A DNA stretch of 64,000 nt from CBDBZX01 sp965213645 (GTDB taxonomy: Bacteria; Deinococcota; Deinococci; Deinococcales; Trueperaceae). This document shows positions 1 through 7,765 of this stretch, piece after piece. The notes beneath the pieces were generated by a model. The model had not been told where the DNA came from. It saw nothing but the letters and a program-made list of their open reading frames with translations, and ran no database searches. A program made the translations under genes and the position numbers. How positions within the stretch are numbered: position 1 is the stretch's first letter; every line of letters begins with the position of its first letter. The DNA is taken from positions 186,001 through 250,000 of the forward strand of contig CBDBZX010000004.1 in assembly GCA_965213645.1 (NCBI GenBank). Direction: 5' to 3'.

Positions 1-2079
1 CAAGCCGGGCATCGTCACCAGCATGGTGCAGACGCCGAAGTACTTGTCATCCGAGCCGAACTGCGCAATCGCCGTCTCTTCGTCGGGGTTGCTCATGAAG
101 TTGACGTAGCGCTTCAAGATTTCGGGTTCGAACTCCAAGACGTTTTTAATGGAGCGGCGGTACTTGGCGTTGTCCTCGTCCTTGAACATGTGCATGAAGG
201 CGCTGTTGTAGACGCGGTGCATCCCCAACGTGCGCACGAAATAGCCCTCCATCATCCAAAAGGCTTCGGCTAAGAGAAGCGTGTCAGGAACCTCTTGCGC
301 GACGCGGTCCACGACTTCGCGCCAGAACTCTTCGGGGATGGCCGCATTAAAGTCGTCCGTGGTGAGCGTGCCGTACTGAGCGCGCGAGGCAATCGCGCCG
401 CCCGAGCCGGGCTCCGGGAACCAGAGCCGCTGGATGTGGCGCTTGGCGAGCGTCATCGCCGCGTCGAAGCGGATGATAGGCGAGAGGCGAGCGACGTGCA
501 AGATGGTCTGAATGACAGCTTCTCGAGCCTCCGCGTTGAGATAGTTGACCTGCGCTGTATCGTTCCAGGGCATCGAGGTGCCGTCGTTCCCGTGGTAGAT
601 GTAACGCTCGTTGCCCGTATGAAGGTCCGTGCGCTTAAAGACAACTGCGGCGTCGGACGAGTCGTAGTAGTGATCTTCTAAGAAGATACCGACCCGATCA
701 TCGTTGGACAGGTCAGGACCGTTAAAGGTGTAGCTCGGGTAGGGCGACCCCTCCAACTGCAAGAACCAATCCGGGTGCTCCACCACCCAGCGCCCATCGA
801 CGCCGACGTGGTTGGGGACCATGTCCGAGGCCATGCGGACGCCGCGCTCCCCAGCTCGCCACTTGAGATTGTTAAAGGCGTCTTGTCCGCCCAAGTCCGA
901 GGCGATGACGTAGTCATACAAGGAGTACGCCGAGGCCACCGCGTCGGGGTTGCCGCGCATGTTTTTGATCTTTTTGGAGGCGGCACTTCTCTCCCACAAG
1001 CCGATGAGCCACAAGCCTGTGAAGCCGCGCCGGGCGAGTTCGTCCAGCTCTTCGTCCGGTACTTGGTCGAGCCTCGAGATATCGCGTCCATACTGTTTGG
1101 AAAGCTGTCCCAACCACACAAAGGTGCTTTTCGCGAGCATGACGACCCTGGGCATCCACGACGAATCGGGCGAAAAGCGCTCGTACTCAATCTGCTCGAA
1201 CGCGCCCGCAGAACTGGACAACGCGCCGTACTCGGCGCGTGGGTCGATGACCTGCGCGGGGCCGGGACCACCGCCGAAGCGCTCGCGGCGTTCCTCTTGA
1301 ATCGTGCCTAAGGTCTGCATAAGGCGGCGCATCAAGCCAGAAAAGCGCCCTTCGCTCAGGGCGGGCCACTGAGTGCGTAAGAAGCTGAGTTGTCCCTCCA
1401 AAGAGGTCGGGTGCGAGCGCAGTGGGCCGCGCAATACATCCAAGAGCTTTTTGCCGCCGAAACCGGGCTCACCCTCAAAGAAGGTCTCGAGCTGCGTGAT
1501 GATTTTGATGTACGACGTGTGCTGCTCTAAGTCTTCGTCATCAAAAAGTTCAATAAAGCGCTCCATAGCCGGGTTTTCGTTCGCCATACGTAAGAGGAGT
1601 AGCTCCTCGAAGACGATTTGGCGGTGCGGAATGCTCTTGCTACTGCCTGCGAGGTATTCTTTGACGGTTCTCTTTTTCGTGTAGACAGCTTTAGCGGGAA
1701 AGTCCTGGACGTAGCGCTCCAGCGTTCCTTCCAAGTCGCCGTCTAAAGTTTCTTCTAAATGCGAATACGCCCGCTCAATCGCCGTTTCGTCCGTCTCTTG
1801 CAGATAGAGCGAAACCAAGAGCCGGAGCAACTCCTGAACGAGCCCGGCGGCGTACAGCTCACCCGCTGAGATAGCCGACTGCGGGTAGCGCTCCGTGTCG
1901 CGCACCTCATTGATTTGTTGCGCCACGCGCTGCGCCGCTGCGAAGTCGCTGAGCATGAGGTTGCCGTGCTCAGAGAAGAGCTCAGCGGCGAAGCCGTAGC
2001 GCTCCCGCGCCGCTTTGGAAACGGGCATCTCTAAACTCTCGTCTTTCAAATCTTGCCGAAAATAATAGGTGCGTGCCAT
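1..2079 (-). CDS. GH13 alpha-amylase family glycosidase (C-terminus off the window)
   Basis: The reading frame is open from an ATG at 2079 to the window edge, giving 693 residues. After about 350 residues of alpha-helical N-terminal sequence comes a GH13 barrel. It shows DMVPNHVG, the nucleophile motif IIRFDAAMTL (Asp about residue 539) and the acid/base motif LLLAEAFW (Glu about residue 605). The enzyme should act on alpha-glucans or related alpha-glucosides. No signal peptide is visible, so it is probably cytoplasmic. The long N-terminal extension is unusual for small amylases and matches a class of large GH13 proteins whose substrate is not obvious from sequence. The family assignment is firm; the substrate is not. 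Confidence 0.9.
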   Translation of the reverse strand, partial: MARTYYFRQDLKDESLEMPVSKAARERYGFAAELFSEHGNLMLSDFAAAQRVAQQINEVRDTERYPQSAISAGELYAAGLVQELLRLLVSLYLQETDETAIERAYSHLEETLDGDLEGTLERYVQDFPAKAVYTKKRTVKEYLAGSSKSIPHRQIVFEELLLLRMANENPAMERFIELFDDEDLEQHTSYIKIITQLETFFEGEPGFGGKKLLDVLRGPLRSHPTSLEGQLSFLRTQWPALSEGRFSGLMRRLMQTLGTIQEERRERFGGGPGPAQVIDPRAEYGALSSSAGAFEQIEYERFSPDSSWMPRVVMLAKSTFVWLGQLSKQYGRDISRLDQVPDEELDELARRGFTGLWLIGLWERSAASKKIKNMRGNPDAVASAYSLYDYVIASDLGGQDAFNNLKWRAGERGVRMASDMVPNHVGVDGRWVVEHPDWFLQLEGSPYPSYTFNGPDLSNDDRVGIFLEDHYYDSSDAAVVFKRTDLHTGNERYIYHGNDGTSMPWNDTAQVNYLNAEAREAVIQTILHVARLSPIIRFDAAMTLAKRHIQRLWFPEPGSGGAIASRAQYGTLTTDDFNAAIPEEFWREVVDRVAQEVPDTLLLAEAFWMMEGYFVRTLGMHRVYNSAFMHMFKDEDNAKYRRSIKNVLEFEPEILKRYVNFMSNPDEETAIAQFGSDDKYFGVCTMLVTMPGL

Positions 2080-2181
2080 ATGCGTCCTCTCGTCGGGTGG
2101 TGCGTGAAAAAATACGGGCGTGCCCGCTGCGTTTGTTTAGCAGCTTAGCACGCACACTGTATCTCTTCCCTGCTGGAGAGG

Positions 2182-2295
2182 CTACGTTTTGGAAAAGGCT
2201 TGAAGAGAAAAGAGTGAAGATAGCAGCGCGGATAGTGGCGCTATGAGGAGCGCGAGGTAGGTGTAGACGCTTAGAGCGGCGAGGGACACCTTCAT
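2182..2295 (-). CDS. possible 37-residue hydrophobic peptide
   Basis: An ATG at 2295 opens a 37-residue frame that is almost entirely one hydrophobic segment (MKVSLAALSVYTYLALLIAP and onward), ending SKT. It lies 33 bases downstream of the TPR/HD-GYP gene on the same strand and so could be the last gene of that operon. The nearest Shine-Dalgarno-like sequence (AAGG) is only 3 bases from the ATG, which is too close. It could be chance coding. I list it because it is next to a candidate peptide-signalling locus and is too short for usual gene callers. Confidence 0.25.
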   Translation of the reverse strand: MKVSLAALSVYTYLALLIAPLSALLSSLFSLQAFSKT

Positions 2296-2328
2296 CACCT
2301 TCGAAGGGTAGACGAACCTATCCGAACC

Positions 2329-4326
2329 TCAAGCGTTCGCCAGTACCTCTTGCAAATTCGTCAAGGTCTCTTTCAAACTTTGGGGCTCGAGCGGCGAAAG
2401 CTTCCCCTCACCGAAGACGCGCAAGCACGCGGCGACCACCTGTGGGTCGAAGTGACGTCCGCCGCTCTGGGCGATCTCCGCTAAGGTCTCCTGCACCGAC
2501 CACGCCTCCTTGTAGGGCCGTGCGTGCGTCAGCGCGTCTAAAACGTCGGCCACCGCCACGATACGGGCCGTCTCCGGGATGCGCTTACCCGCCAAGCCGT
2601 GCGGGTAGCCGCGCCCGTCGTAGCGCTCGTGATGCGCTAGGGCTATTTCCTCGGCCATCTGGAGGAGCCTTGAGCGTCCGTTTGATAAGATACGCGCCCC
2701 GATGACGGTGTGGTTGCGCATCCTCTCGAACTCTTCGTCCGTAAGTTTGTCCGGCTTGAGCAAAACCGTGTCGCTGATGCCGATTTTGCCGACGTCGTGG
2801 AGCCTAGCGGCGGTGTAGAGAAGTTGCACCTCGTCCTCGGGCCAGCCCAAGGCGTAGGCGATGGCGGCGGCGTTCCTGCCGACGCGCCGCGTGTGCTCGC
2901 CCGTGACGTCGTCGCGGTATTCGGCGGCGACGGCTAAGCGCGTGACGACCTCGAGCTGCGACTCCTCGAGCTCTAAGGTGCGCTCCGCCACAGCCGCCTC
3001 AGCCTCTCTTCTGGCCCCCTGCGCCACCTCGGTGCGCAAGCGGTACGCCTCGGCCTCGTGCCTGGCCCGCTCGACCTCGAACTGCACGGCGAGCTGGCGT
3101 GTCCGCTCCTCGTTCTCGCGGTTGAAAATAGCCTTTTCTGCGCGGTGAAACTCGCGCTGGTGGAAGAGAGCGCAGGTCAGCTCGCCGAGCGCCTCATAAG
3201 CCTTTGAGAGCAGCTCGTGCGCCTCGTAAACGGACCGCGAGCGCTCCAACGCCTCAGCGAGCGTGAGCCCTTCACTCAAGACCTCCAGAGCAGCTTCGGA
3301 GTTTTCTAGCTCGAGGTAGCCCCGCCCCAAATTTAGGAGCGCGTCCACCTCGCCCCCCCGGTCCCCGATTTCGCGGGCGACGTCTAAAACTGCCGTGTGC
3401 GTTTCTACCGCCTGCTCAAAGCGTCCCAGCGCGACCTGGACCTGCCCCAAACCGTCCAGGTTGTCGATCTCGTAAGCCCGGTTGTTGATACGCCGGGAGA
3501 GCCTTAGCGCCTCTTTGAAAAGGTCTTGAGCCACCTCCCATGCGCCACTGTCACTGTGGACATTGGCGAGGTTGTTGAGCGCCGCCGCCTCCATCATCGA
3601 GTCGTCTGAGGCGCGACTCACCTCCCTCGCACGCTGTAAGAAGGTGAGGGCTTGATCGTTATTGCCGATAACTTGATAAAGACCACCTAGATTTATAAGA
3701 TTGCCGATAGCACTTCGCGATTCTGGCGCAACTGCTTGAAGCAAATCATATGCCTGTTTCGAGCTTTCAAGCGCGTCAGGATAGTTACCTAAAAAAGAAT
3801 ATATGTGACCGATATAATCGAGGATATTAGCCTGGCGCTCTTGCAGTCCATAATTTTGAGCAATAGGTAGTGCCTCTCTAAGATACTCGAGCGCCTTTCC
3901 GTAATCCCCTTGCTCGGCCACGACACTGGCTAAAAGGTTGAGCGCTTCCGCCTCCAGAGGGCTTTTCACCTCTCTGGAGAGCGTTAAAGCTTTGTCGAGC
4001 CAGTCAGAGGCGTCGCTGAACTCACCGAGGTCGCGGTAGGCCCGGCCCAACATCAGGGCGCACTCGAGCGCCTTTTGCGCGTCCTGCGCTTTCAGCGCAG
4101 CGTAGGCTTGAAGAAGAGGGTCGAGCGCCCCGGCGGAGTGCCCCTGCTGATACTCGGCTTGACCGAGTATCAGCAGAGCTTGTGCGGTTGCAAGGGCGTT
4201 CGGAGAGGTCGTGAGCACTTCGCGGGCGAGTTCAGACGACCTGACCGGGTCTGTTTTTAGCTCCGCCTCCGCAGCCGCAAGATGCGCTGCCGGGATGGGG
4301 GTTTGGAGTGTCTGGCTCGAGGTCAC
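2329..4326 (-). CDS. TPR-repeat protein with C-terminal HD-GYP phosphodiesterase domain
   Basis: This 665-residue protein has about nine tetratricopeptide repeats (residues 20-400), a charged coiled coil (400-460) and an HD-GYP domain (465-640). The domain shows GEHTRRV, LHDVGKIG (His510-Asp511), NHTVIGA, HHERYDGRGYP (GYP at 573-575) and AVADVLDALT. HD-GYP domains hydrolyse cyclic di-GMP. There is no membrane segment or receiver domain, so the TPR array is the likely sensor. The GTG start lies 12 bases after the subtilase stop, and its AGGTGA ribosome-binding site overlaps that stop, implying translational coupling. TPR arrays bind signal peptides in Rap, NprR and PlcR; applying that here is inference from the neighbours. 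Confidence 0.93.
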   Translation of the reverse strand: MTSSQTLQTPIPAAHLAAAEAELKTDPVRSSELAREVLTTSPNALATAQALLILGQAEYQQGHSAGALDPLLQAYAALKAQDAQKALECALMLGRAYRDLGEFSDASDWLDKALTLSREVKSPLEAEALNLLASVVAEQGDYGKALEYLREALPIAQNYGLQERQANILDYIGHIYSFLGNYPDALESSKQAYDLLQAVAPESRSAIGNLINLGGLYQVIGNNDQALTFLQRAREVSRASDDSMMEAAALNNLANVHSDSGAWEVAQDLFKEALRLSRRINNRAYEIDNLDGLGQVQVALGRFEQAVETHTAVLDVAREIGDRGGEVDALLNLGRGYLELENSEAALEVLSEGLTLAEALERSRSVYEAHELLSKAYEALGELTCALFHQREFHRAEKAIFNRENEERTRQLAVQFEVERARHEAEAYRLRTEVAQGARREAEAAVAERTLELEESQLEVVTRLAVAAEYRDDVTGEHTRRVGRNAAAIAYALGWPEDEVQLLYTAARLHDVGKIGISDTVLLKPDKLTDEEFERMRNHTVIGARILSNGRSRLLQMAEEIALAHHERYDGRGYPHGLAGKRIPETARIVAVADVLDALTHARPYKEAWSVQETLAEIAQSGGRHFDPQVVAACLRVFGEGKLSPLEPQSLKETLTNLQEVLANA

Positions 4327-4338
4327 GATAAATCACCT

Positions 4339-4600
4339 TCAATCGTCGCTGTCGCCATCGTCGTCGTCATCGCTGTCGCCGTCACCATCGTCGTCGCTGT
4401 CACCGTCGTCATCGTCATCATCTTCGTCATCGTTACTATCATTATCATCGCCGCCGTTGTTGCTGCTGTCGTCAGCGCCGTCATTATCGTCGCCGTTACT
4501 CTCGCCATCATCGTTAGCACTGCTACCGCTACTGTCATCACCAGCACTATCGTCGCTGCCGACATCGCCACTGTCACCGCTGCTATCAACGTCGTCTTGG
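4339..4600 (-). repeat. Asp-codon-rich low-complexity tract
   Basis: The 3' end of the subtilase gene is built from runs of GAC/GAT with interspersed GGC and AGC. On the + strand it reads as GTC/ATC triplet repeats. The tract encodes the acidic C-terminal tail and ends at the subtilase stop, 12 bases before the next start codon. Such a tract can change length by slippage. The hydrophobic open frames on the opposite strand are shadows of the repeat. Confidence 0.8.
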
Positions 4601-5922
4601 CGCACAACGTTTTTGAGGAAGACCTCTAAGTCCAGGCGGCCTTGACCTATCTGGTCGAGGTAAGGTTGATTACGGCTGTCGGCGTAGAGGTCAAAAGACT
4701 GTGCTTTAAGCGCCTCGGCTAGGTCGTCTTTCGAGACTGCCAAGGTTTCCCCCAAAGCTAACGCGAGTGCGCCCGAGGCTATCGGCGCAGCCATTGAGGT
4801 GCCGCTCCAGGCCGCCATCCGGTTCTCCGGCGCAGGGCTGTAGACATTCTCACCGGGCGCGGCCACTTCAACATCCGCGCCGTAGGTCGCGAAGTACGAC
4901 TTGAGGTCTTGGCCGCTGACGCTGGTGACGCTGAGGCGTTGCGGGGCCGACTTCGCGCTCTTAGCTGTTTTAGCCGGGTAGGTGATGGCGGTGTCGCCGG
5001 TGTTGCCTGTCGAAGCTACGACGAACACGCCTTTTTTAGCCACCGCGTCGATCACCTTCTCGATCGCCTTGACCTCTTCCTCGCTGCCCAAGCTCAGGTT
5101 GATGACCTGCGCGCCCTGCTGCGCCGCCCAGTGGATGGCTGAGGCGACGTCGGTCAAGTTGCCACCGCCGTCCGGCCCGAGCACGCGGATGGGCAAAATG
5201 GTGGCGCGGGGCGCGACCTGGCGGACGATGCCCGCGACGTTCGTGCCGTGGCCGTAGCCGCCTTCGCCTTCTACACCCTCTTCTTGGGGTACAGCGTCGT
5301 CACCGTAAAAGTCCCACCATGCGTCCTCCGGGGCGAGCGCTTCTTTTAGAGCAGGATGCTCTAAGTCAACCCCGGTGTCAATCACGGCGACCGTCACGTT
5401 GTAGCCCAAGTTGCTAGCGAGCGTGTGCCCTTCTTCCAAACGGACCTGCTGCCAGAGCGAGGTATTTTCGGGCATCCAATTGTAGGTGCCACCTGCCCAA
5501 GCAGAGGAGCGGCCTCCCGCCCAAGCAGAGGAGCGGCCTCCCGCCCAAGCAGAAGAACGGCCATTCATATGCGCCCGGTCGCCGCCGAACAAAAAGGCGT
5601 CGTCGTTCTTTTCCGCCCCCTCTAGCTCTTGATTTAGGCCCACAACCGCGAAGCCAGGCTCCCACACCCGCACTTCGCCGCCGTAGCGCTGCCCCACCGC
5701 CTCTATAGTGTCCCCCAGCGCGACCTCGACGGCGAGGGCGTACTCGGGGTCAGGCGTGCCCGCACCGAGCGGGCGGGTCTGTTCAGGAGGGACTTCGGCG
5801 GGAGTATCGGCGGGGGCGTCGGTAGGGGCGAGCGAGGCGCACCCCGCAAGGCCCAACGTGAGCGAGGCCGAAAGTAGGAAACGCCGCGTATAGGACGTTG
5901 AAAGGATAAGGCGTTTGGTCAT
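4339..5922 (-). CDS. S8 subtilisin-like lipoprotein protease with three GRSSAWAG repeats
   Basis: This 527-residue protein starts with a lipoprotein signal (LAGC, Cys28). A Pro/Thr linker follows, then an I9-like propeptide (about 60-105). Three tandem GRSSAWAG units occupy residues 121-144. The catalytic domain has Asp182 (AVIDTGV), His225 (GYGHGTNVAG), Asn307 (STGNTG) and Ser376 (SGTSMAAP). The last 85 residues are an Asp/Ser/Gly tail rich in runs of DDD and SGDSGD, possibly calcium-binding or a surface spacer. The octapeptide repeats sit where subtilases usually cleave off their propeptide. AGGAG lies 8 bases before the ATG. The gene diverges from a small peptide gene that ends in the same octapeptide. 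Confidence 0.95.
   Translation of the reverse strand: MTKRLILSTSYTRRFLLSASLTLGLAGCASLAPTDAPADTPAEVPPEQTRPLGAGTPDPEYALAVEVALGDTIEAVGQRYGGEVRVWEPGFAVVGLNQELEGAEKNDDAFLFGGDRAHMNGRSSAWAGGRSSAWAGGRSSAWAGGTYNWMPENTSLWQQVRLEEGHTLASNLGYNVTVAVIDTGVDLEHPALKEALAPEDAWWDFYGDDAVPQEEGVEGEGGYGHGTNVAGIVRQVAPRATILPIRVLGPDGGGNLTDVASAIHWAAQQGAQVINLSLGSEEEVKAIEKVIDAVAKKGVFVVASTGNTGDTAITYPAKTAKSAKSAPQRLSVTSVSGQDLKSYFATYGADVEVAAPGENVYSPAPENRMAAWSGTSMAAPIASGALALALGETLAVSKDDLAEALKAQSFDLYADSRNQPYLDQIGQGRLDLEVFLKNVVRQDDVDSSGDSGDVGSDDSAGDDSSGSSANDDGESNGDDNDGADDSSNNGGDDNDSNDDEDDDDDDGDSDDDGDGDSDDDDDGDSDD
5491..5562 (-). repeat. three tandem 24-bp units encoding GRSSAWAG
   Basis: Three head-to-tail units (5491-5514, 5515-5538, 5539-5562) each encode GRSSAWAG in frame with no spacer. 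The units are nearly identical in DNA, differing mainly at third positions. They lie between the propeptide and catalytic domain of the subtilase. Confidence 0.97.
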
Positions 5923-6041
5923 AAAACACTCCTAGAGGTAGAGGGCTGGGTTTGGGTTACCCCTCCACCCAGTATTGGTGCCTCATCAGCTTAGGGTAGC
6001 CCCTCTTACAAAAAGCTCACACACTTCACAGACTTCCTCAA

Positions 6042-6139
6042 AAAGGTTGCGGCGCATAGCACTTATGAAATTTCTTGTTTAAAGTGGTGTGAAAAATGCA
6101 ACCTTTCGGCCTTTTTAATGCAACCTTTTTGCAACCTTT
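6042..6139. promoter_or_regulatory. candidate operator: GCAACCTTT direct repeats plus one inverted copy
   Basis: TGCAACCTTT occurs exactly at 6097-6106, 6119-6128 and 6130-6139, so the steps are 22 and 11 bp, or two turns and one turn of helix. The inverted core AAAGGTTGC lies at 6042-6050 on the subtilase side. All four copies sit in the divergent intergenic region between the subtilase and the small peptide gene. I did not see this core elsewhere as a cluster. The arrangement suggests a regulator that binds direct repeats on one DNA face and controls both genes. The regulator is not identified. Confidence 0.6.
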
Positions 6140-6201
6140 GACCTTTAGAGTAAGAACAAGCCAGGGAGAAACCCCGGCGCGAAGAAAAAAAGGAGAGAAC
6201 C

Positions 6202-6333
6202 ATGAAGAAGAAAATGCTCGTCGCCCTCACCGTCAGCCTCTTGAGCTTCAGCGTCCTCAGTACCAGCTTCGCCGCTAAAAGCGTGCGCTCAGCGCCGACC
6301 ACCGACGGTAGAAGCAGCGCCTGGGCTGGTTAA
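6202..6333 (+). CDS. small secreted peptide ending in GRSSAWAG
   Basis: This 43-residue frame starts at ATG 6202, with a strong AGGAGA site (6191-6196) five bases upstream. The first 24-25 residues are a textbook signal peptide: MKKK, a hydrophobic core, then STSFA/A. The mature product would be about 18 residues, KSVRSAPTTDGRSSAWAG. The last eight residues equal the octapeptide present three times in the divergent subtilase, but only about 13 of 24 bases match and both Ser codons are AGC instead of TCN. Identity is therefore at protein level. A perfect hairpin follows the stop. Candidate roles are a secreted signal, a protease substrate or a protease inhibitor. Nothing here matches a named family I recognise. 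Confidence 0.85.
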   Translation: MKKKMLVALTVSLLSFSVLSTSFAAKSVRSAPTTDGRSSAWAG

Positions 6334-6347
6334 GCTCAAACCTGTCG

Positions 6348-6373
6348 AGGGCGGCGCTCATGCGCCGCCCTTT
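6348..6373 (+). terminator. hairpin terminator after the small peptide gene
   Basis: A perfect 10-bp stem, AGGGCGGCGC / GCGCCGCCCT with loop TCAT, begins 14 bases after the peptide stop. It is followed only by a short T-rich stretch (TTTGCC). Its position supports the peptide being its own short transcript. Confidence 0.75.
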
Positions 6374-6383
6374 GCCTTGACAT

Positions 6384-6627
6384 TTAGTCAGCAACTCGAG
6401 CACACTCACCCGTCTTCACATGATTTTTCTAACCATGCAGGCTTCAAAGAGCGCCTTTTGAAAGCTGAGCCACGCGACCTCGAGCTAACGCCCTGCTGAG
6501 CCTGTCCGAACACTTCGGCGAAGACCTGGAGCTGTGGGAGGCGAGCTTGGCGGCCCTACCTGAGCACGACCCAAGGCGGGCCTTAGCCGCCGCGATGCAA
6601 AAACGGGTGCTGGAGGCGTGGGCATAA
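6384..6627 (+). pseudogene. possible degraded gene remnant
   Basis: Two abutting frames look like pieces of one coding sequence. The first reads FKERLLKAEPRDLELTPC then stop (ending near 6491). The second, shifted, runs 6484-6627 and reads ANALLSLSEHFGED, then ELWEASLAALPEHDPRRA and a short tail to TAA. Neither has a good start. The acidic, Leu/Ala-rich sequence looks like real protein, but I cannot name the family. Confidence 0.35.
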
Positions 6628-6637
6628 CGTTGACCCC

Positions 6638-7564
6638 TTACACAAAGATTGCTCTAGGCAAGTACGCCGAAACGACCCAGTTGGGCGCGTCCACAATTTC
6701 GCTAATTTTGAGGTCAACCGCCACGCTGCACAGCGCGTAAGCGAGTTGCGGCTCCAAGGCGTACTCCCGTCCCAAATGCTCGATCATGTCGCGAACCGCG
6801 TCCTTTGCAGCGCTCATGAGGTCGGGACCGATGCCCGTGGTGGCGTAGTAGCCTTTAGCTTCGGCTTCACCTCTCGGTGAGCCTGCAACCTCAAACTGCG
6901 GACGCTTGATATCCGCGTTCTTTTTCAGACTCAGCTTCGCCCGGAGCGTCATCGGCGTCTCGATGGCCGTGCCGCAGACCTCGCCGTCCCCTTGCGCGGC
7001 GTGGGTGTCACCCACCGAAAAGAGTGCTCCGGGTACTTCAACGGGAAGGTAGAGCGTGGAGCCTCTTACCAAATCGCGGATGTCCAGATTGCCGCCGACA
7101 TGACGCGGGGGAACGACGGAGTGATGGCCGTCTTCGGCGAGCGCAACACCTATCGTGCCGGGAAAGGAGCGGGTCGGTAGGTGGATTTCGCGAGTAAACT
7201 CGACGTTTTGGTCGGTGTAGCTCGAGACGTGCAAAAACGGCTCGGTGAACTCGTCCGCCAAGAGACCAAAGCCAGGGATGAGCGCCGTCCAACCCCATCC
7301 ACTCGCCCCAAAGTCGAGAATATTCACCACCAGCGCGTCGCCCGGTTCTGCACCTTCCACGTAGACAGGTCCGGTCACGGGGTTGACCTGTCCAAAGTTG
7401 AGGGTAGCAACATCGTCAGCGGTCGAACTTTGGGTGAGTTGTCCGCCACTCGCGTCCACGATGCCGAATTCGATTTCGGTGTCCGGCTCGACTTGAAGTA
7501 TGGGCTCTAAGCTGTTGTTCCAGCCAAAATGATGATGCTCCTGGTGAATCGTCTTGTAACTCAT
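6638..7564 (-). CDS. acetamidase/formamidase family protein
   Basis: A 308-residue protein of the FmdA/AmdA family, which hydrolyses formamide, acetamide or related short amides to ammonia and the acid. Recognisable segments are EPDTEIEFGIVDASGG near the start, GPVYVEGAEPGDALVVNILD, the family-typical SVGDTHAAQGDGEVCGTAIE, and the C-terminal VDLKISEIVD. I chose ATG 7564 (MSYKTIHQEHHHF) because AGGAG lies 6 bases upstream; the longer frame to 7678 has no such site and runs through a repeat-like end. The adjacent DMT exporter is on the same strand but 200 bases upstream. Confidence 0.92.
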   Translation of the reverse strand: MSYKTIHQEHHHFGWNNSLEPILQVEPDTEIEFGIVDASGGQLTQSSTADDVATLNFGQVNPVTGPVYVEGAEPGDALVVNILDFGASGWGWTALIPGFGLLADEFTEPFLHVSSYTDQNVEFTREIHLPTRSFPGTIGVALAEDGHHSVVPPRHVGGNLDIRDLVRGSTLYLPVEVPGALFSVGDTHAAQGDGEVCGTAIETPMTLRAKLSLKKNADIKRPQFEVAGSPRGEAEAKGYYATTGIGPDLMSAAKDAVRDMIEHLGREYALEPQLAYALCSVAVDLKISEIVDAPNWVVSAYLPRAIFV

Positions 7565-7582
7565 GAAGCTCCTTTCGGCATT

Positions 7583-7604
7583 TAATACGGATTCCGGTTG
7601 ATTA
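7583..7604 (+). repeat. solo end of the MITE-like element
   Basis: TAATACGGATTCCGGTTGAT and the following two bases match the terminal inverted repeat of the elements at 56215-56462 and 60541-61822. It lies about 20 bases upstream of the acetamidase start. I see no partner end nearby, so this is a solitary remnant or a chance match to the end sequence. Confidence 0.5.
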
Positions 7605-7765
7605 CTCAACACGGCAAAGAACTTCATGGCGCAAGCGCCCTGGATGGCCGTGTGGCCGGGGGTGAGTATTTTTATCACTTGCTCGCGTTCAACCTCTTCG
7701 GAGACGGGCTGCGCGACGCCCTCGACCCCCGTGAGGAGTGAGGTAGCACCCTATATATCACCGCA

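Noticed and set aside
4282..4629. Open frames of 94-144 residues on both strands over the GTC/ATC tract
   Set aside because: They are hydrophobic or Ser-rich homopolymer-like translations of the subtilase acidic-tail repeat in other frames, with no ribosome-binding sites.
5480..5570. GRSSAWAG repeats as a simple recent duplication shared with the peptide gene
   Set aside because: The three protease units are recent copies of one another, but the peptide copy has different Ser and Arg codons, so it is not part of that duplication.
6377..6406. TTGACA promoter after the peptide terminator
   Set aside because: TTGACA at 6377 has no acceptable -10 at 16-18 bases and only gene debris downstream.
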